Positions 1-8,788 of a DNA stretch of 64,000 nt are shown in pieces (within the stretch, counting starts at the first letter, position 1; every line of letters begins with the position of its first letter). The stretch is from JAJRVM01 sp041752115. Lineage in GTDB: Bacteria > Planctomycetota > Planctomycetia > Pirellulales > Pirellulaceae. The stretch is from positions 1-64,000 of the forward strand of contig JBGSHS010000002.1 of the NCBI GenBank assembly GCA_041752115.1, read 5' to 3'. The notes under the pieces are model-generated. The model saw only the letters and a program-made list of their open reading frames with translations, was not told the DNA's origin and made no database searches. A program made the position numbers and the translations under genes.

Positions 1-19
1 AGTTTCTTTGGACGGTGTG

Positions 20-334
20 TCACCATCGCTTGATCCAGGGCACGTTGCGGCCCAACACATGACATAGATCGATGGCGGCCCGGTACCCATCGGTCTTCTT
101 CACAGCGGCATACAGCTCCAACGGGTTGCCGTGGGACTTGCATTGGTGACAGTAGTAACGACCTTCGCTGAGGTTCACGGAGAACACTCGACTGCGCTGG
201 GAGGTCGAGCCATGCACCGGGCAGGGACCGCGGAGTTGGTCCCCTTCGCGGTGAGTCGTTGGGAAGCCGATTTGATCCAGAACCTGTTGCCTGGTGATCT
301 CTCTGCGAAGCACGTGGAAGTCGATGCCTGGCAT
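20..334 (-). CDS. CHC2 zinc-finger protein, stand-alone (primase-type zinc-binding domain)
   Basis: A 104-residue protein made almost entirely of a DnaG-like CHC2 zinc-binding domain. The visible ligands are Cys-Pro-x-His (CPVH, about residue 38) and a Cys-x2-Cys pair in the segment YYCHQCKSHG (about residue 61), the pattern that lets primases read the template. No catalytic TOPRIM part follows, so it cannot be a primase by itself. A strong ribosome-binding site (AGGAGAGGATC before ATG) supports the start at 334. It begins about 70 bases after the stop of the IS256 transposase in the same direction, so it could be cotranscribed with it, either as a passenger gene or as a chromosomal gene beside the insertion. 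Its function is inferred to be nucleic-acid binding only. Confidence 0.75.
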   Translation of the reverse strand: MPGIDFHVLRREITRQQVLDQIGFPTTHREGDQLRGPCPVHGSTSQRSRVFSVNLSEGRYYCHQCKSHGNPLELYAAVKKTDGYRAAIDLCHVLGRNVPWIKRW

Positions 335-406
335 GATCCTCTCCTGCGTGGGAAGCGTGCCACTTGCCTCTGCGAACAGAGAAGAGGCACCGATACTTCC
401 GGGCGC

Positions 407-1657
407 TCACGCCGCAGCCTTCTCTTCACGCTCGCCGTGGACAAAACGCACACCGCGAATCACCTCCGGAATCAACTCGAATCCGTTCAGGAGTCGCCAC
501 TTCTTTTCCGCGGCCTGCACCAGCTTGAAGACCATCGTCAGGCAAGCCACGCGCGACCCGCTGCCCTTGGTCTTGCGATGCCGCAAACGGACGGTTGCAA
601 ACGTCGATTCAATCGGGTTGGTGGTTCTCAAGTGCAGCCAATGCTGCGCGGGAAAATCAGAAAACGCCAGAAGCACGTCACGGTCTTTGGCCAGGCACTC
701 GGCCGCGTGCGGATACTTGGCTTGGTAAGTCTCCAGAAACAGATCCAAGGCCTTCTCGGCATGCTCCTTCTGGTCCGCCTGCCAGATGTCGTTCAGCTTG
801 CTCTTGGCAGCCGATTGCAGCCGTTTGGGCAGCTTATCCAGCACATTGGCCGTCTTGTGCACCGTACAACGTTGCTCCCTTGTTTGCGGATAGACTTGGT
901 TCAAGGCCTTCCAGAATCCCAACGCCCCGTCGCCCGTCGCCAGTTTCGGCTCCACCGTCAACCCGCGCGCTTTGCAGTCCAACAATAACTCCTTCCAGGA
1001 CTGTTCCGATTCGCGATGACCGTCGTGGATGGCGATCAGCTCCTTGCGGCCTTCCGGGGTGGCGCCCATCAGTACCAGGATGCACTGCCGGTCTTCTTCC
1101 AGGCGGATGTTGAAATGGATGCCGTCGGCCCACACGTAGACGTACTGCTTGCCTTCCAAAGAGCGTTTGCTCCAGTCGCCGTATTCTTCCTCCCAGTGCG
1201 ACTTCAAACGCGTGACGGTCGTGGCACTCAGCCCCGCCGCATCCGGCCCCAGCAGCGAGGCGAGTGCCTGCGGAAAGTCTCCCGTGCTGATGCCCTTGAG
1301 GTACAGCCACGGAATCAAGTCCTCGATGCTCTTCGTCTTGCGCAGGTAGGGTGGCAGAATCTTCGAGGTGAACTTCTCTTTCTCCCCTTCCGGCCGGCGA
1401 TCATGCACGCGGGGTTGCCGCACGGACACATCCCCCACCCCCGTGGTAATGCACCGCTCCGGCAAGTAACCGTTTCTCACCACTTGCCGATGCCCCTGTT
1501 CGTTCTGGAGGTGGGCACGGCTCTCCATCCACTCGGTGACTTCTGCCTCGATGGCCGTGGCCAACATCCGCTGGGCTCCCTGTCGCAAGATTCCCGTCAG
1601 CACATCTTTCGAACCGGAGGATGGAAACGAAACGCTGCTTGTGGTACCTTCCTGCAT
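407..1657 (-). CDS. IS256 family (Mutator-type) transposase
   Basis: A DDE transposase of 416 residues, the usual length for IS256, which cuts and pastes its own element. The first catalytic region is visible in YVYVWADGIHFNIR and the second in the segment containing IHDGHRESEQSW. The C-terminal part carries the typical TTNPIESTFATVRLRHRKTKG block with the catalytic Glu. An upstream in-frame ATG at 1696 exists, but the ATG at 1657 has a GGAG nine bases before it and gives the family-typical N-terminus, so I prefer it. The reading frame has no stop or frameshift, so the gene may still be active. A CHC2 zinc-finger gene lies directly downstream. Confidence 0.93.
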   Translation of the reverse strand: MQEGTTSSVSFPSSGSKDVLTGILRQGAQRMLATAIEAEVTEWMESRAHLQNEQGHRQVVRNGYLPERCITTGVGDVSVRQPRVHDRRPEGEKEKFTSKILPPYLRKTKSIEDLIPWLYLKGISTGDFPQALASLLGPDAAGLSATTVTRLKSHWEEEYGDWSKRSLEGKQYVYVWADGIHFNIRLEEDRQCILVLMGATPEGRKELIAIHDGHRESEQSWKELLLDCKARGLTVEPKLATGDGALGFWKALNQVYPQTREQRCTVHKTANVLDKLPKRLQSAAKSKLNDIWQADQKEHAEKALDLFLETYQAKYPHAAECLAKDRDVLLAFSDFPAQHWLHLRTTNPIESTFATVRLRHRKTKGSGSRVACLTMVFKLVQAAEKKWRLLNGFELIPEVIRGVRFVHGEREEKAAA

Positions 1658-1911
1658 GGTGGCGTACTCCTTGGGTTGGGGTTTTTCGACGAACACATTG
1701 ACCCAAAGTACGCCGCCTTTTTCAAGTCCTCATCCACAACATTCGGTTATATCTCTGGCGTCGCTGCCATGGACCACAAAAAACGATTGACGACGCTCAT
1801 TAACTGCGGCAGGTCTGTCAGACCTGAGCGCGCAACTGCTTGAGAGGATGCGGCTTGGACAACCGCCGCTGCCCTGTCAATCAAAGCTCACGCAAAGGCG
1901 CGAAGGACCGA

Positions 1912-2474
1912 TGCGAATGGCGAGTGTGCCACACATTTTTTTGCGCCTTGGCGCCTTGGCGTGAGATTCACAAGAGCATCAATCAACTATGCGGCGTTCC
2001 CTCAGTTGGTTGAGCTGTATGCCACGAGCGGACGGCTACCACAGTACCCCAGCGGTCTGCAATTCGAATGGATCTCACCGAGACACGGAGCTCACGGAGA
2101 AGAGTCTGAGTGGCCGAAGATTTCCATGCCGGCCTTGCCCGCTCCCTGGTTGTCTCTGTGCCTCCGTGAGAAACTGCTCTTCTGATCCAACGTCCAAGCT
2201 GACCTGGTCGCCGCCCATCAGCGTTCCAGGCAACGTGCAAAACGCCCAACGAAGAAGTGCCGAGACACCTGCATCTCTCGTGATGTAGTCCCGGCTGGCA
2301 GTTGGGCTTGTTCTGCCAGACACTCCGACGAAGAGGTGGTTCGGACGATCGGCTTCTTAGCAGGAAGATGTAGTCTGATCCGGCAGTCGGAGAGTCAGAG
2401 ACGCCGGTGGGAGTCGAACCCACTTGAACCGGGTTGCAGCCGGTGGCCATGCCGTCAGGCTCCAGCGTCATCAC
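1912..2474. repeat. Long dispersed repeat, copy 1 (contains tRNA-Cys)
   Basis: This segment is closely similar to 43520-43963 in the same orientation. Matching blocks include the start around 1912-2035, the block from about 2200 to 2340, and the tRNA-Cys gene. About 170 bases (roughly 2045-2205) in this copy have no equivalent in the other; that insert carries two inverted CACGGAG-type words. A second conserved block of about 36 bases follows at about 2969-3005 and again at about 43999-44035. No protein gene is convincing here. Confidence 0.8.
2399..2469 (-). tRNA. tRNA-Cys (GCA)
   Basis: A 71-base cloverleaf on the minus strand. The acceptor stem is GACGCTG with CGGCGTC (one G-U pair), the D-stem is GCC/GGC, the anticodon stem is ACCGG/CCGGT with loop CTGCAAC giving anticodon GCA, and the T-arm is GTGGG-TTCGACT-CCCAC. 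The discriminator is U, as expected for cysteine tRNA, and CCA is not encoded. A second nearly identical gene lies at 43888-43958. Confidence 0.92.
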
Positions 2475-2577
2475 GCTTGCCGCCCAGGTCCAGCGGCGTG
2501 TAAGTGCTTGTCTTGGACATGCGCTGCAACCGTCAACCAGAGCGATCTATCGGCCTGCGCAATGGGTTGGCTTCAAG

Positions 2578-2646
2578 TGGCGGGTCCGGGAGTCGCACCC
2601 GGCGGGCGGAGCTTATGAAACTCCACTGAGCGCTGGCCCACCCGCT
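2578..2646 (-). tRNA. tRNA-like sequence with CAU anticodon (probably degenerate)
   Basis: It has a good T-arm (CCGGG-TGCGACT-CCCGG), an acceptor 3' strand ACCCGCC that pairs with AGCGGGT except at the first position (A-C), and an anticodon arm GGAGT-TTCATAA-GCTCC giving CAU. Only about 15 bases separate the acceptor from the anticodon arm and no normal D-stem with a GG-containing loop can be drawn. It may be a decayed tRNA-Met or tRNA-Ile2 gene, or an unusual D-arm form. It sits between tRNA-Leu and tRNA-Cys, which supports a tRNA origin. Confidence 0.45.
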
Positions 2647-2649
2647 CAA

Positions 2650-2728
2650 TAGGCTGTAGCGGTTGAGCCTGTAGGCTGTTAGGGTTGCGAGACAGGCCGT
2701 CCTGCCGCGCCTAAACCGCTACGGCCTA
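2650..2728. repeat. Inverted repeat between tRNA genes
   Basis: Bases 2650-2664 (TAGGCTGTAGCGGTT) match the reverse complement of 2714-2728 with one mismatch, enclosing about 50 bases that hold a smaller pair around GTTAGGG and CCCTAAC. It could be a remnant of a small mobile repeat or a processing or termination structure inside the tRNA cluster. Confidence 0.5.
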
Positions 2729-2750
2729 ATTGCCTAAATCCCTAACGCAG

Positions 2751-2834
2751 TAACCGAGGGGAGATTCGAACTCCCACGCCTCGAGGGCACGACGTTCTGA
2801 GCGTCGCGTGTCTACCAGTTCCAGCCACTCGGTC
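2751..2834 (-). tRNA. tRNA-Leu (CAG)
   Basis: An 84-base class II tRNA on the minus strand. The acceptor GACCGAG pairs with CTCGGTT (G-U at the end), the D-arm holds GGAACTGGTAGAC typical of leucine tRNAs, the anticodon arm is CGACG-CTCAGAA-CGTCG (anticodon CAG), a long variable arm follows, and the T-arm is GGGAG-TTCGAAT-CTCCC. The discriminator is A and CCA is not encoded. It is the first gene of the small minus-strand tRNA group. Confidence 0.92.
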
Positions 2835-3270
2835 ATGTCGCCCTGTAAGTCGCTTCACTCGACTCATGGCCATCTCTCTAACTGAGACGCCAACACACGG
2901 ACCAAGGTTCGCGTAATTTCCCGCGTCGGTGCTTGCGACGCGGGTTGAAGCCAAACCGCGAGAGAGGAAGACAAAAAGATGAGACGACAAGAAGATGAGA
3001 GCAAGTCTGGCTCCGATCCGATCTTATTGTTCCTTCATCGTTCTGTCTCCGTCGGCCTGCTGCGAGCTGGCGAGCAACTTGTAGACACGCTCGTGTGAAG
3101 AACGGAGTCTGTGTTCGTGTAGGCCGCTACATGAAGCACGGATGGAACACATTTCGGATCTGGTACGGAAGTGCAACACCCACTACTGGCTCCGAACCAT
3201 GGACGTCGAGACCAAGTAGCTCGCTGCACAAACGGGGGGGCCATCTGCACGTCTGGGATGGTCCCCTGTT
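2835..3270. other. Intergenic, repeat-derived
   Basis: No convincing gene. It contains the second conserved block of the long dispersed repeat (about 2969-3005) and lies between the tRNA-Leu 5' end and the stop of the HEAT-VWA gene. Confidence 0.6.
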
Positions 3271-6200
3271 TCACCGCCAATCGCGAGTCAACTGGATGAG
3301 CATCTTGCCGAAGCGGGCAACCGCCTCGTCCAACTCGAAGCGGCTGAGGTCAACAGAGCGGGGAAAAGCGATGTGGCTCAGTGGAGCAACGGCGACCTGG
3401 ACGCAGTCGATTCCCTGCTCACGCGTGAGTTTCCGCACCAGATTCTTCAGGGACTCGAAAGTACATCCCGAGGGAGAACCATCGCTAATCATGATCAACA
3501 ACTTGTTCTGTTTGCGGCTGGCTAAGGCCAATTCTGCCGCCTTCTCCAACGCCGCGGAATCGTTGTTTCCGCCTCCCGCATCGAGGCACGCGATGGCATT
3601 GCGTTTCAAATCTCCCATTCGGTAAAACGTGTTGTCGTCGAAGGCGTTAACGTGCCCTTCGATGCCTGCCAGCCCTCCCGCCGCTTCCGCGACGAGTGCG
3701 CCGAATCGTCTCGCTCGTTCCATTCTCTCATTGCTCATCGACGCTGAGCGGTCGATCAGGACGCCAAGGTAGGCGGATGGTGCTCGTTCGTCATGCCGCT
3801 GAATCAGAAAATCGGGTGATCCCGTCAGTGTGGCGGTTCGTATCCGCCCGAGGTCCAAGTGTCGTCCGTGGCGCGAACCATAATTCGTCACTGACCGGGT
3901 TCCCAAACGCTCAAAGTATGGCCTCAGCCGCCGCACATGCTTGCGAATTGAGTCAACGAGTTCAAGGTGCCTCGATCGATCAAAGATGACGGCTGTTTCA
4001 TGCTCCAGCGGTCTGTAATCACGGTCTTTCCCCAGGTTAAGGCCTCGTCCGCCCAAGATCCGCAGAGTCGTACTTTGGATTGGTTTGTCGCACGACTGAC
4101 GTTCGTTGGGCACTTCCAGAGTACCACGAATAGCCGGCGTCCCTTCGCTCCTCCAATCTGGCAGTTGTCGCGTGGCGGCCAGTCGGTCGAGTACCTCGCG
4201 CAGTGAGCCGAGAACCGCAGGAGACTTCTCTATTCGCCGGCGCAACTGGATCGTCTGCGTCTTTGTCGTTTTGCTATCGGGCAACCGCTTTGCGACTCGG
4301 CGCGCAACTTGAAGTAACTCACTGTGCGGAATGTCCTTGAGATTGACAGGCACCAGGGCGATGGCGTCTCTGACCTTCCGGTCGGCGCAGGCTCGCGGGT
4401 CGAAGCCGCTCCGCAAACACCACAGGAAAGCGATAAAGGGTGGTACAAGTCGTGGAATCGTCAACATTTCACTCGCGGTCATCGAGATCAGAGCCTCTGA
4501 TTCTGAATCGGGTTCCGGGATGTAGTTGCCCGGCAGCTCACCGCGCCGCACAGCGTCTGCTGTTTCCTCGGCAGACCGATCCAGCAACTCTGCGTATTGC
4601 CGCAGAGGCACCGTTCTCGGCGGCTGTGCGAAAACATACGAACTGAGCCGATCGAAGTAGATTCCCCATTCGGGACGCCGCGAACGCAGTGCTCGTTCGA
4701 GGCGTTCGTCCAGCAAGACGTTCCAGAGTTGGTCAAGCCCCTCGGAACGAGCAATACCGTCAGCCGTCTTAAATCCCCTTACGGTGAAATCGCAAACATG
4801 GTGGCCGAGTTCATGAAGCACGAGCCCCCGCATGACCTCTTCACCGTGTGGGTGACAGGTCGTAACCGGAGTGTCACTCACTTCGATCTCGACCGGGCCG
4901 CGGGTCCGAACCTTGGTTCGACCCAGGCCTTGGCGATAATTCCATACCACCACCGATCGGCCGAGCAATTCCCGACCAATCTGCTTCGCCCACTTGTTGA
5001 TCGTCGCGACTCGTGCCACGAGTTCGCGCCAGGTCGTACTGGCATTTCTCTCCATTCGTTCGACACTTGGTACCGCGCCGTGGTCTCCGTCCAAAATCCC
5101 TTGCGCCAGACGGCGAATACCCTCGTGGACATCGCTGAGCGACGAGACCAATTCACTGATGACCCGTCCGTCGTCCAACCCGGACAGCGTCCGAAGGGCA
5201 GTGCTTCGAACGCCCGGGGATTCATCGCGGGCCAGTTGCAGAAGTTCCGCTATTGACGGAATACAACCCTGAGCGATCAGTCCTTGCAACGTCTCCAGAC
5301 GGACCCTCGGATCCGCATCCGCGAGTCGGGGTCGAGCAATCGACGAAAAGTCATCGGGACTCAGCCGGCGAAGGCACTTGACTACCGCGAGGCGAATGTC
5401 ACGGCTCTGCTCGCGCAGCATGTCTTTGAGCATTGGCACATGGGATGTGGAGGCCTCGACTGGCAACGCGGCTATCCCCCAGGTTCTCACTTTGTCGTTG
5501 CGTGAACAGAGTGCGAGTTGAGTGATTTCACGAAGCCTCGCTGGCCACCGGTTCTTGGCGAGATCCAGCAGCGCTGTGTCGCCTCGCACCTGAGGAATGC
5601 TCTCCAGCACGATCGCTGCGAATTCATCCGAGCCGCAAAGGTGCGACAGCTTGTCAAATGCCGCACTGGCGACCGACCCATCATGATCTGTGAGGAGCTT
5701 CGTGGCCAATTCTACACCGCACTGCGGAACCAGCTTCGTTGCTGCCGCAAGCGCTGCGATCCGAGTGCCCTCATCCGGATCTGCCAGCGCAGGGGCAATC
5801 CGATCGAAGTCATCTGCCTGTCCGCATTCCCCAAGAATCGCGATCATTTCTCGTCTAACATAGTGAACTTTATCGCGCAATCTCGAGCGAATAAGTCGCA
5901 GCCATGGTGTTGGATGGGAGCTGATCCTGAACCCGGCTACCGTAGCCTTGGTGCGCACCTCAGGATCAGGATCACGCGCCATCCGTCCTAGCAAATCACA
6001 TCCTTCCTGGCAGCCCAATTCGCGGACCCAATCCACAATCTGCCGACGCCGCTCGACGTGCGCGGAAGTGCAGAGCTTGCTGATGCGAGATAACGTTGTT
6101 CGAGGATCAGACGCCAGTCGTCGCACGCGTGCGAACATCCTTTCACGTACGAATTCGTCTTGATCGACCAGAAGTGTTGTAGTTGTGCTGTCGTCGAACG

Positions 6201-7302
6201 TCGCATCCTTTTCGTCCAGAATGTTGAGCGCCTCAAAACGAGCGTCGCCTTCGGGATCTCGCAGCATTTCCCTGGCACGAGATTCCCAATCCGGCCAGTC
6301 GATGAGAGCCAAATTGGCGAGCGCCGAAGCCCGGATACTCCAGGCTGGATCCTCGAGCAAGCGAGTGCATATATCGCGGCAGCGATCCATGCGTTCAGCG
6401 GTCGGCGGGGTCGGCCACGACCACCCGAGCTCGATGGCCAGCAGCTCGTAGATGCTGTCCGCCGCAACGTTTCGTTTCACGAGTTCGCGCACCGACCAGG
6501 CTTCCAACAGGTCGAGAGCTTGGTCGGGTGACACGTGCACCATCGCGCGGGCAAAAACGCAGCAGCCCTCGTATTGACTCTTATTGGTCAGCCTATCGAG
6601 TCGTTCAATCCCCGGGTCACCCAGCGTGACGAGAAAGTCGGCAACGACTTGCCGGCGAACGCCGTTGAACGCACCCTCGGCAGCCAATAGAGCTTTATCG
6701 GGTGCAATCTCCCGAATCGCCGCCAGGCAATTGGCAACAACAGCCGGCGAAAAGCTCAGCACACGGTTGAGCAACAAGGGAAGGAAGCGGCCGTCCGACA
6801 CGCAAGAGGTGCGGGATACCACTTGTGCCGCAAATGCCTGAGCAAGAGAATCTCTGCTGTTCAGTTGCTCGATAAGTTCGTCCGTCGAGTGGTCCCTTGG
6901 AATGAAGCCGGGGTTCTTCTTCAGCCGCGCCGGCAATCCTTCCAGGAACAGACAAGCGATGGCCTGGTGCCGGTCGGATGTGTTGGCTTTCAAACGGTCA
7001 AGCGGGATCATGAACCGGTCCGGCTTCAGGCCTAAAAGCCCTCGCAGTGGTCTATTCGCCAGGAGCGATAGAGCTGTCTGCGCACCGACCCTTGGATCGA
7101 GCGCGAAGAGGCCATGGAGCAGTTGTTCCGTCAGAAATACCGAGGGATGCGGTACGACTTGCAGCATTCCCGATATGGGCCAGCGCCAGCATTTCAAAGC
7201 GATAGCCCCTATGAGTTCGCCATTGCAGCCTCCCTCACTCAAGCAACGGAGCTCATGCCGCAAGGTGTGCGCGAATCGGGAGATTTGTTCCAGCGAGTAC
7301 AC
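3271..7302 (-). CDS. HEAT-repeat protein with HELGHH motif and C-terminal VWA domain, MoxR partner
   Basis: A 1343-residue protein with no signal peptide or obvious membrane segment, so probably cytosolic. Residues about 150-740 are a long run of HEAT-like helical repeats (recurring patterns such as DPDPEVRTKA, DADPRVRLETL and DESPGVRSTAL). At about 830-835 is HELGHH, the HExxH zinc-peptidase signature, with LLDERLERAL about 30 residues on as a possible third-ligand helix. The last 168 residues (from about 1176) are a VWA domain with MIDAS residues DRSAS and a later ISDGSPSG, close to the CobT/NorD type. Its start lies seven bases after the stop of a MoxR-type ATPase, so the two form an operon and very likely a chaperone pair. 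The substrate is unknown. Whether the zinc site is catalytic is inference from the motif alone. Confidence 0.85.
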   Translation of the reverse strand: MYSLEQISRFAHTLRHELRCLSEGGCNGELIGAIALKCWRWPISGMLQVVPHPSVFLTEQLLHGLFALDPRVGAQTALSLLANRPLRGLLGLKPDRFMIPLDRLKANTSDRHQAIACLFLEGLPARLKKNPGFIPRDHSTDELIEQLNSRDSLAQAFAAQVVSRTSCVSDGRFLPLLLNRVLSFSPAVVANCLAAIREIAPDKALLAAEGAFNGVRRQVVADFLVTLGDPGIERLDRLTNKSQYEGCCVFARAMVHVSPDQALDLLEAWSVRELVKRNVAADSIYELLAIELGWSWPTPPTAERMDRCRDICTRLLEDPAWSIRASALANLALIDWPDWESRAREMLRDPEGDARFEALNILDEKDATFDDSTTTTLLVDQDEFVRERMFARVRRLASDPRTTLSRISKLCTSAHVERRRQIVDWVRELGCQEGCDLLGRMARDPDPEVRTKATVAGFRISSHPTPWLRLIRSRLRDKVHYVRREMIAILGECGQADDFDRIAPALADPDEGTRIAALAAATKLVPQCGVELATKLLTDHDGSVASAAFDKLSHLCGSDEFAAIVLESIPQVRGDTALLDLAKNRWPARLREITQLALCSRNDKVRTWGIAALPVEASTSHVPMLKDMLREQSRDIRLAVVKCLRRLSPDDFSSIARPRLADADPRVRLETLQGLIAQGCIPSIAELLQLARDESPGVRSTALRTLSGLDDGRVISELVSSLSDVHEGIRRLAQGILDGDHGAVPSVERMERNASTTWRELVARVATINKWAKQIGRELLGRSVVVWNYRQGLGRTKVRTRGPVEIEVSDTPVTTCHPHGEEVMRGLVLHELGHHVCDFTVRGFKTADGIARSEGLDQLWNVLLDERLERALRSRRPEWGIYFDRLSSYVFAQPPRTVPLRQYAELLDRSAEETADAVRRGELPGNYIPEPDSESEALISMTASEMLTIPRLVPPFIAFLWCLRSGFDPRACADRKVRDAIALVPVNLKDIPHSELLQVARRVAKRLPDSKTTKTQTIQLRRRIEKSPAVLGSLREVLDRLAATRQLPDWRSEGTPAIRGTLEVPNERQSCDKPIQSTTLRILGGRGLNLGKDRDYRPLEHETAVIFDRSRHLELVDSIRKHVRRLRPYFERLGTRSVTNYGSRHGRHLDLGRIRTATLTGSPDFLIQRHDERAPSAYLGVLIDRSASMSNERMERARRFGALVAEAAGGLAGIEGHVNAFDDNTFYRMGDLKRNAIACLDAGGGNNDSAALEKAAELALASRKQNKLLIMISDGSPSGCTFESLKNLVRKLTREQGIDCVQVAVAPLSHIAFPRSVDLSRFELDEAVARFGKMLIQLTRDWR

Positions 7303-7309
7303 GGATTGA

Positions 7310-8413
7310 CTACAGCTCCAAGGCGCGGACGATTGTTTGCCAGACGAGCCCAGCGTCCGTTGATGGATCGTCCCACCGGCCAGCGTAGCGGCCGCAAAAA
7401 CTCGTTTTCAGCAATTCCGGTACTGCGTCGCCATCAAACTCCGCGAAGTTGGGGTGGCTCAGCAACAGGCAGACCTCGTCCGTGGCACGGACACTCAGAT
7501 CAACGCTCAGATGCTCATCAGTTCGCACAGCGTTGGCTGCCGCCACAACCCCGGCAATCTGCTTTCTCGAGACGCCAGGATGTCGCCTCGACAAGATCCG
7601 AACCTCTTCCTCGTGCGGCGGATACGCCATTTTCAACGGCGCAAAGCGGTCCATTTGGGCCGGGTCGACGCTGGTCGTCCCCGTGAACTGGGCCCCGTTG
7701 TTGATGGCCGCCACCCAGGTGACGTTGTCCGGTATGTCGATCGTCGAACCGGTCAGCGGATTGTACATCTTTCGCGTGGCGTCCAGCGCGGGCATGATGC
7801 CGTTGCGGGCCATTTCCCGACAACGATTGAACTCATCGAGGAAGACCAGGAACCTGCGCGAGTCGTCCGCATTGGCCGCCTCCAAGGCGCGCAGAATGTC
7901 GGTGGGCAGCCAAACGGTCTCTGCCTGGCCGGCTGGCGTCGCTCGAATCTGCAGCGTGGCAAGAAAGTCCGTCGCTTCGTAAATCGTGCTGCAATTGAAG
8001 AACACGTACTCCAGATCGAGCGCCTTGGCAATCTGTTGCGAAAGCACCGTCTTGCCGGATCCTTGCGGTCCATCGAGCAGGACGTTCATGCCACTTTCCA
8101 GCAGTGCCTGCAGCTTCTTGGCCAACATCGGTTCAACGTAGAGGCTATCATCCAGTCGAAACGTCAGCTGAGAAACAAACTCGACTTCAATATGACCTCG
8201 CTGCTGACTACCGACTTTTTTGACCGATGTGACCCGTACTCGACAAAGTTGGCCAGGTTGGATCCTGGTGTCGTTACAGAGAATGACCTTGGACGCCCGC
8301 TTGCCGTCGATGTGGGTTGCGCGGAAGCGAAACAGGCTGTCCTTCTTCGGATTGGCGTAGAAGACGGTTTCGAAGAGCATCCCGTTCTTGATCTTATCGG
8401 TTGTCTTGGCCAT
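7310..8413 (-). CDS. MoxR/CobS-type AAA+ ATPase
   Basis: A 367-residue AAA+ ATPase of the AAA_5 (dynein-related, MoxR/NorQ/GvpN-like) kind. Residues 1-90 form a small beta-rich N-terminal domain; Walker A is GPQGSGKT at 115-122, Walker B is FLVFLDEFN at about 188-196, and the polar sensor-like segment WVAAINNGAQ follows. Such ATPases act as rings that remodel or load a partner, and almost always sit next to a VWA protein, as here. The ATG at 8413 has GGAGG some 14 bases upstream, a long spacing. The upstream 68-codon frame ends just before it and may be translationally coupled. Cobaltochelatase and gas-vesicle functions are unlikely because none of their other genes are present. Confidence 0.9.
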   Translation of the reverse strand: MAKTTDKIKNGMLFETVFYANPKKDSLFRFRATHIDGKRASKVILCNDTRIQPGQLCRVRVTSVKKVGSQQRGHIEVEFVSQLTFRLDDSLYVEPMLAKKLQALLESGMNVLLDGPQGSGKTVLSQQIAKALDLEYVFFNCSTIYEATDFLATLQIRATPAGQAETVWLPTDILRALEAANADDSRRFLVFLDEFNRCREMARNGIMPALDATRKMYNPLTGSTIDIPDNVTWVAAINNGAQFTGTTSVDPAQMDRFAPLKMAYPPHEEEVRILSRRHPGVSRKQIAGVVAAANAVRTDEHLSVDLSVRATDEVCLLLSHPNFAEFDGDAVPELLKTSFCGRYAGRWDDPSTDAGLVWQTIVRALEL

Positions 8414-8416
8414 GGC

Positions 8417-8623
8417 CTAACGCGATTCCTCCTTTCGCAGGACCATTATGCCGTACACAGCTCCGCTCAACAACGAGGCAGCCGGCGCGCAATTCAGCTC
8501 CGTCGCCCGCGCCAACAAAAGGGCCTTAAGCAGGTGCTTCGCCACATGAAGATGCGGGTGCTTGTTGGTCACCGGCGTTTTATCCACGCCCCACGAGCCA
8601 ACCAAATTACCTTTCGTGATCAT
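8417..8623 (-). CDS. Small hypothetical protein upstream of the MoxR gene
   Basis: A 68-codon frame on the same strand, with its stop three bases before the start of the MoxR ATPase gene. I do not recognise it. It has a helical middle (HLHVAKHLLKALLLARATEL) and a small-residue-rich tail that could be a weak membrane segment. The 5' end overlaps a dispersed repeat, and the frame can be read further upstream through the repeat, so the start is uncertain. It may be a real leader gene of the MoxR-VWA operon or chance coding. Confidence 0.35.
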   Translation of the reverse strand: MITKGNLVGSWGVDKTPVTNKHPHLHVAKHLLKALLLARATELNCAPAASLLSGAVYGIMVLRKEESR

Positions 8624-8788
8624 GGCAAAAATCGGCGACGCAGGAGGGGTGGCACTGGCGCTGCGATTGGATGGCACTGGCTCTGCCAAGGGGTGGCACT
8701 GGCTCCGCCAGTGTTGCAGCGAATCCCCGGTAGGCCATTATTCTGGTCACGCAGAAGTGTTACCAGAATCACGAATAGCTTCTTAGTT
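8613..8788. repeat. Dispersed palindromic repeat, copy A
   Basis: This segment resembles 18702-18832: both begin with TTCGTGATCATGG and end near GAATAGC or CAATAGC. The core is a perfect hairpin, CACTGGCTCCGCCAGTG at 8697-8713, and this copy has two extra partial GGCACTGG units before it. Further single hairpins of the same type are at 18742-18758 and 27718-27734. It is a non-coding repeat family, comparable in form to REP elements. Confidence 0.75.

Larger units (their letters stand above)
1..1830 (-). mobile_element. IS256-family insertion sequence region (ends not resolved)
   Basis: This stretch holds an apparently intact IS256/Mutator-type transposase gene and a small zinc-finger gene read in the same direction. 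I could not find matching terminal inverted repeats or a target duplication, so the limits are approximate and the left end may lie before the window. A perfect 8-bp inverted repeat with a 1-base loop sits at 1810-1826, near the transposase start side; it may be an end structure or an unrelated palindrome. Confidence 0.5.

Noticed and set aside
131..988. Plus-strand protein of 285 codons
   Set aside because: It lies opposite the IS256 transposase and zinc-finger genes and has no family likeness; it is a shadow frame.
3271..8413. Cobaltochelatase CobST or NorQ/NorD
   Set aside because: The VWA protein has a HEAT solenoid and HELGHH motif, and no cobalamin or nitric-oxide reductase gene is nearby.
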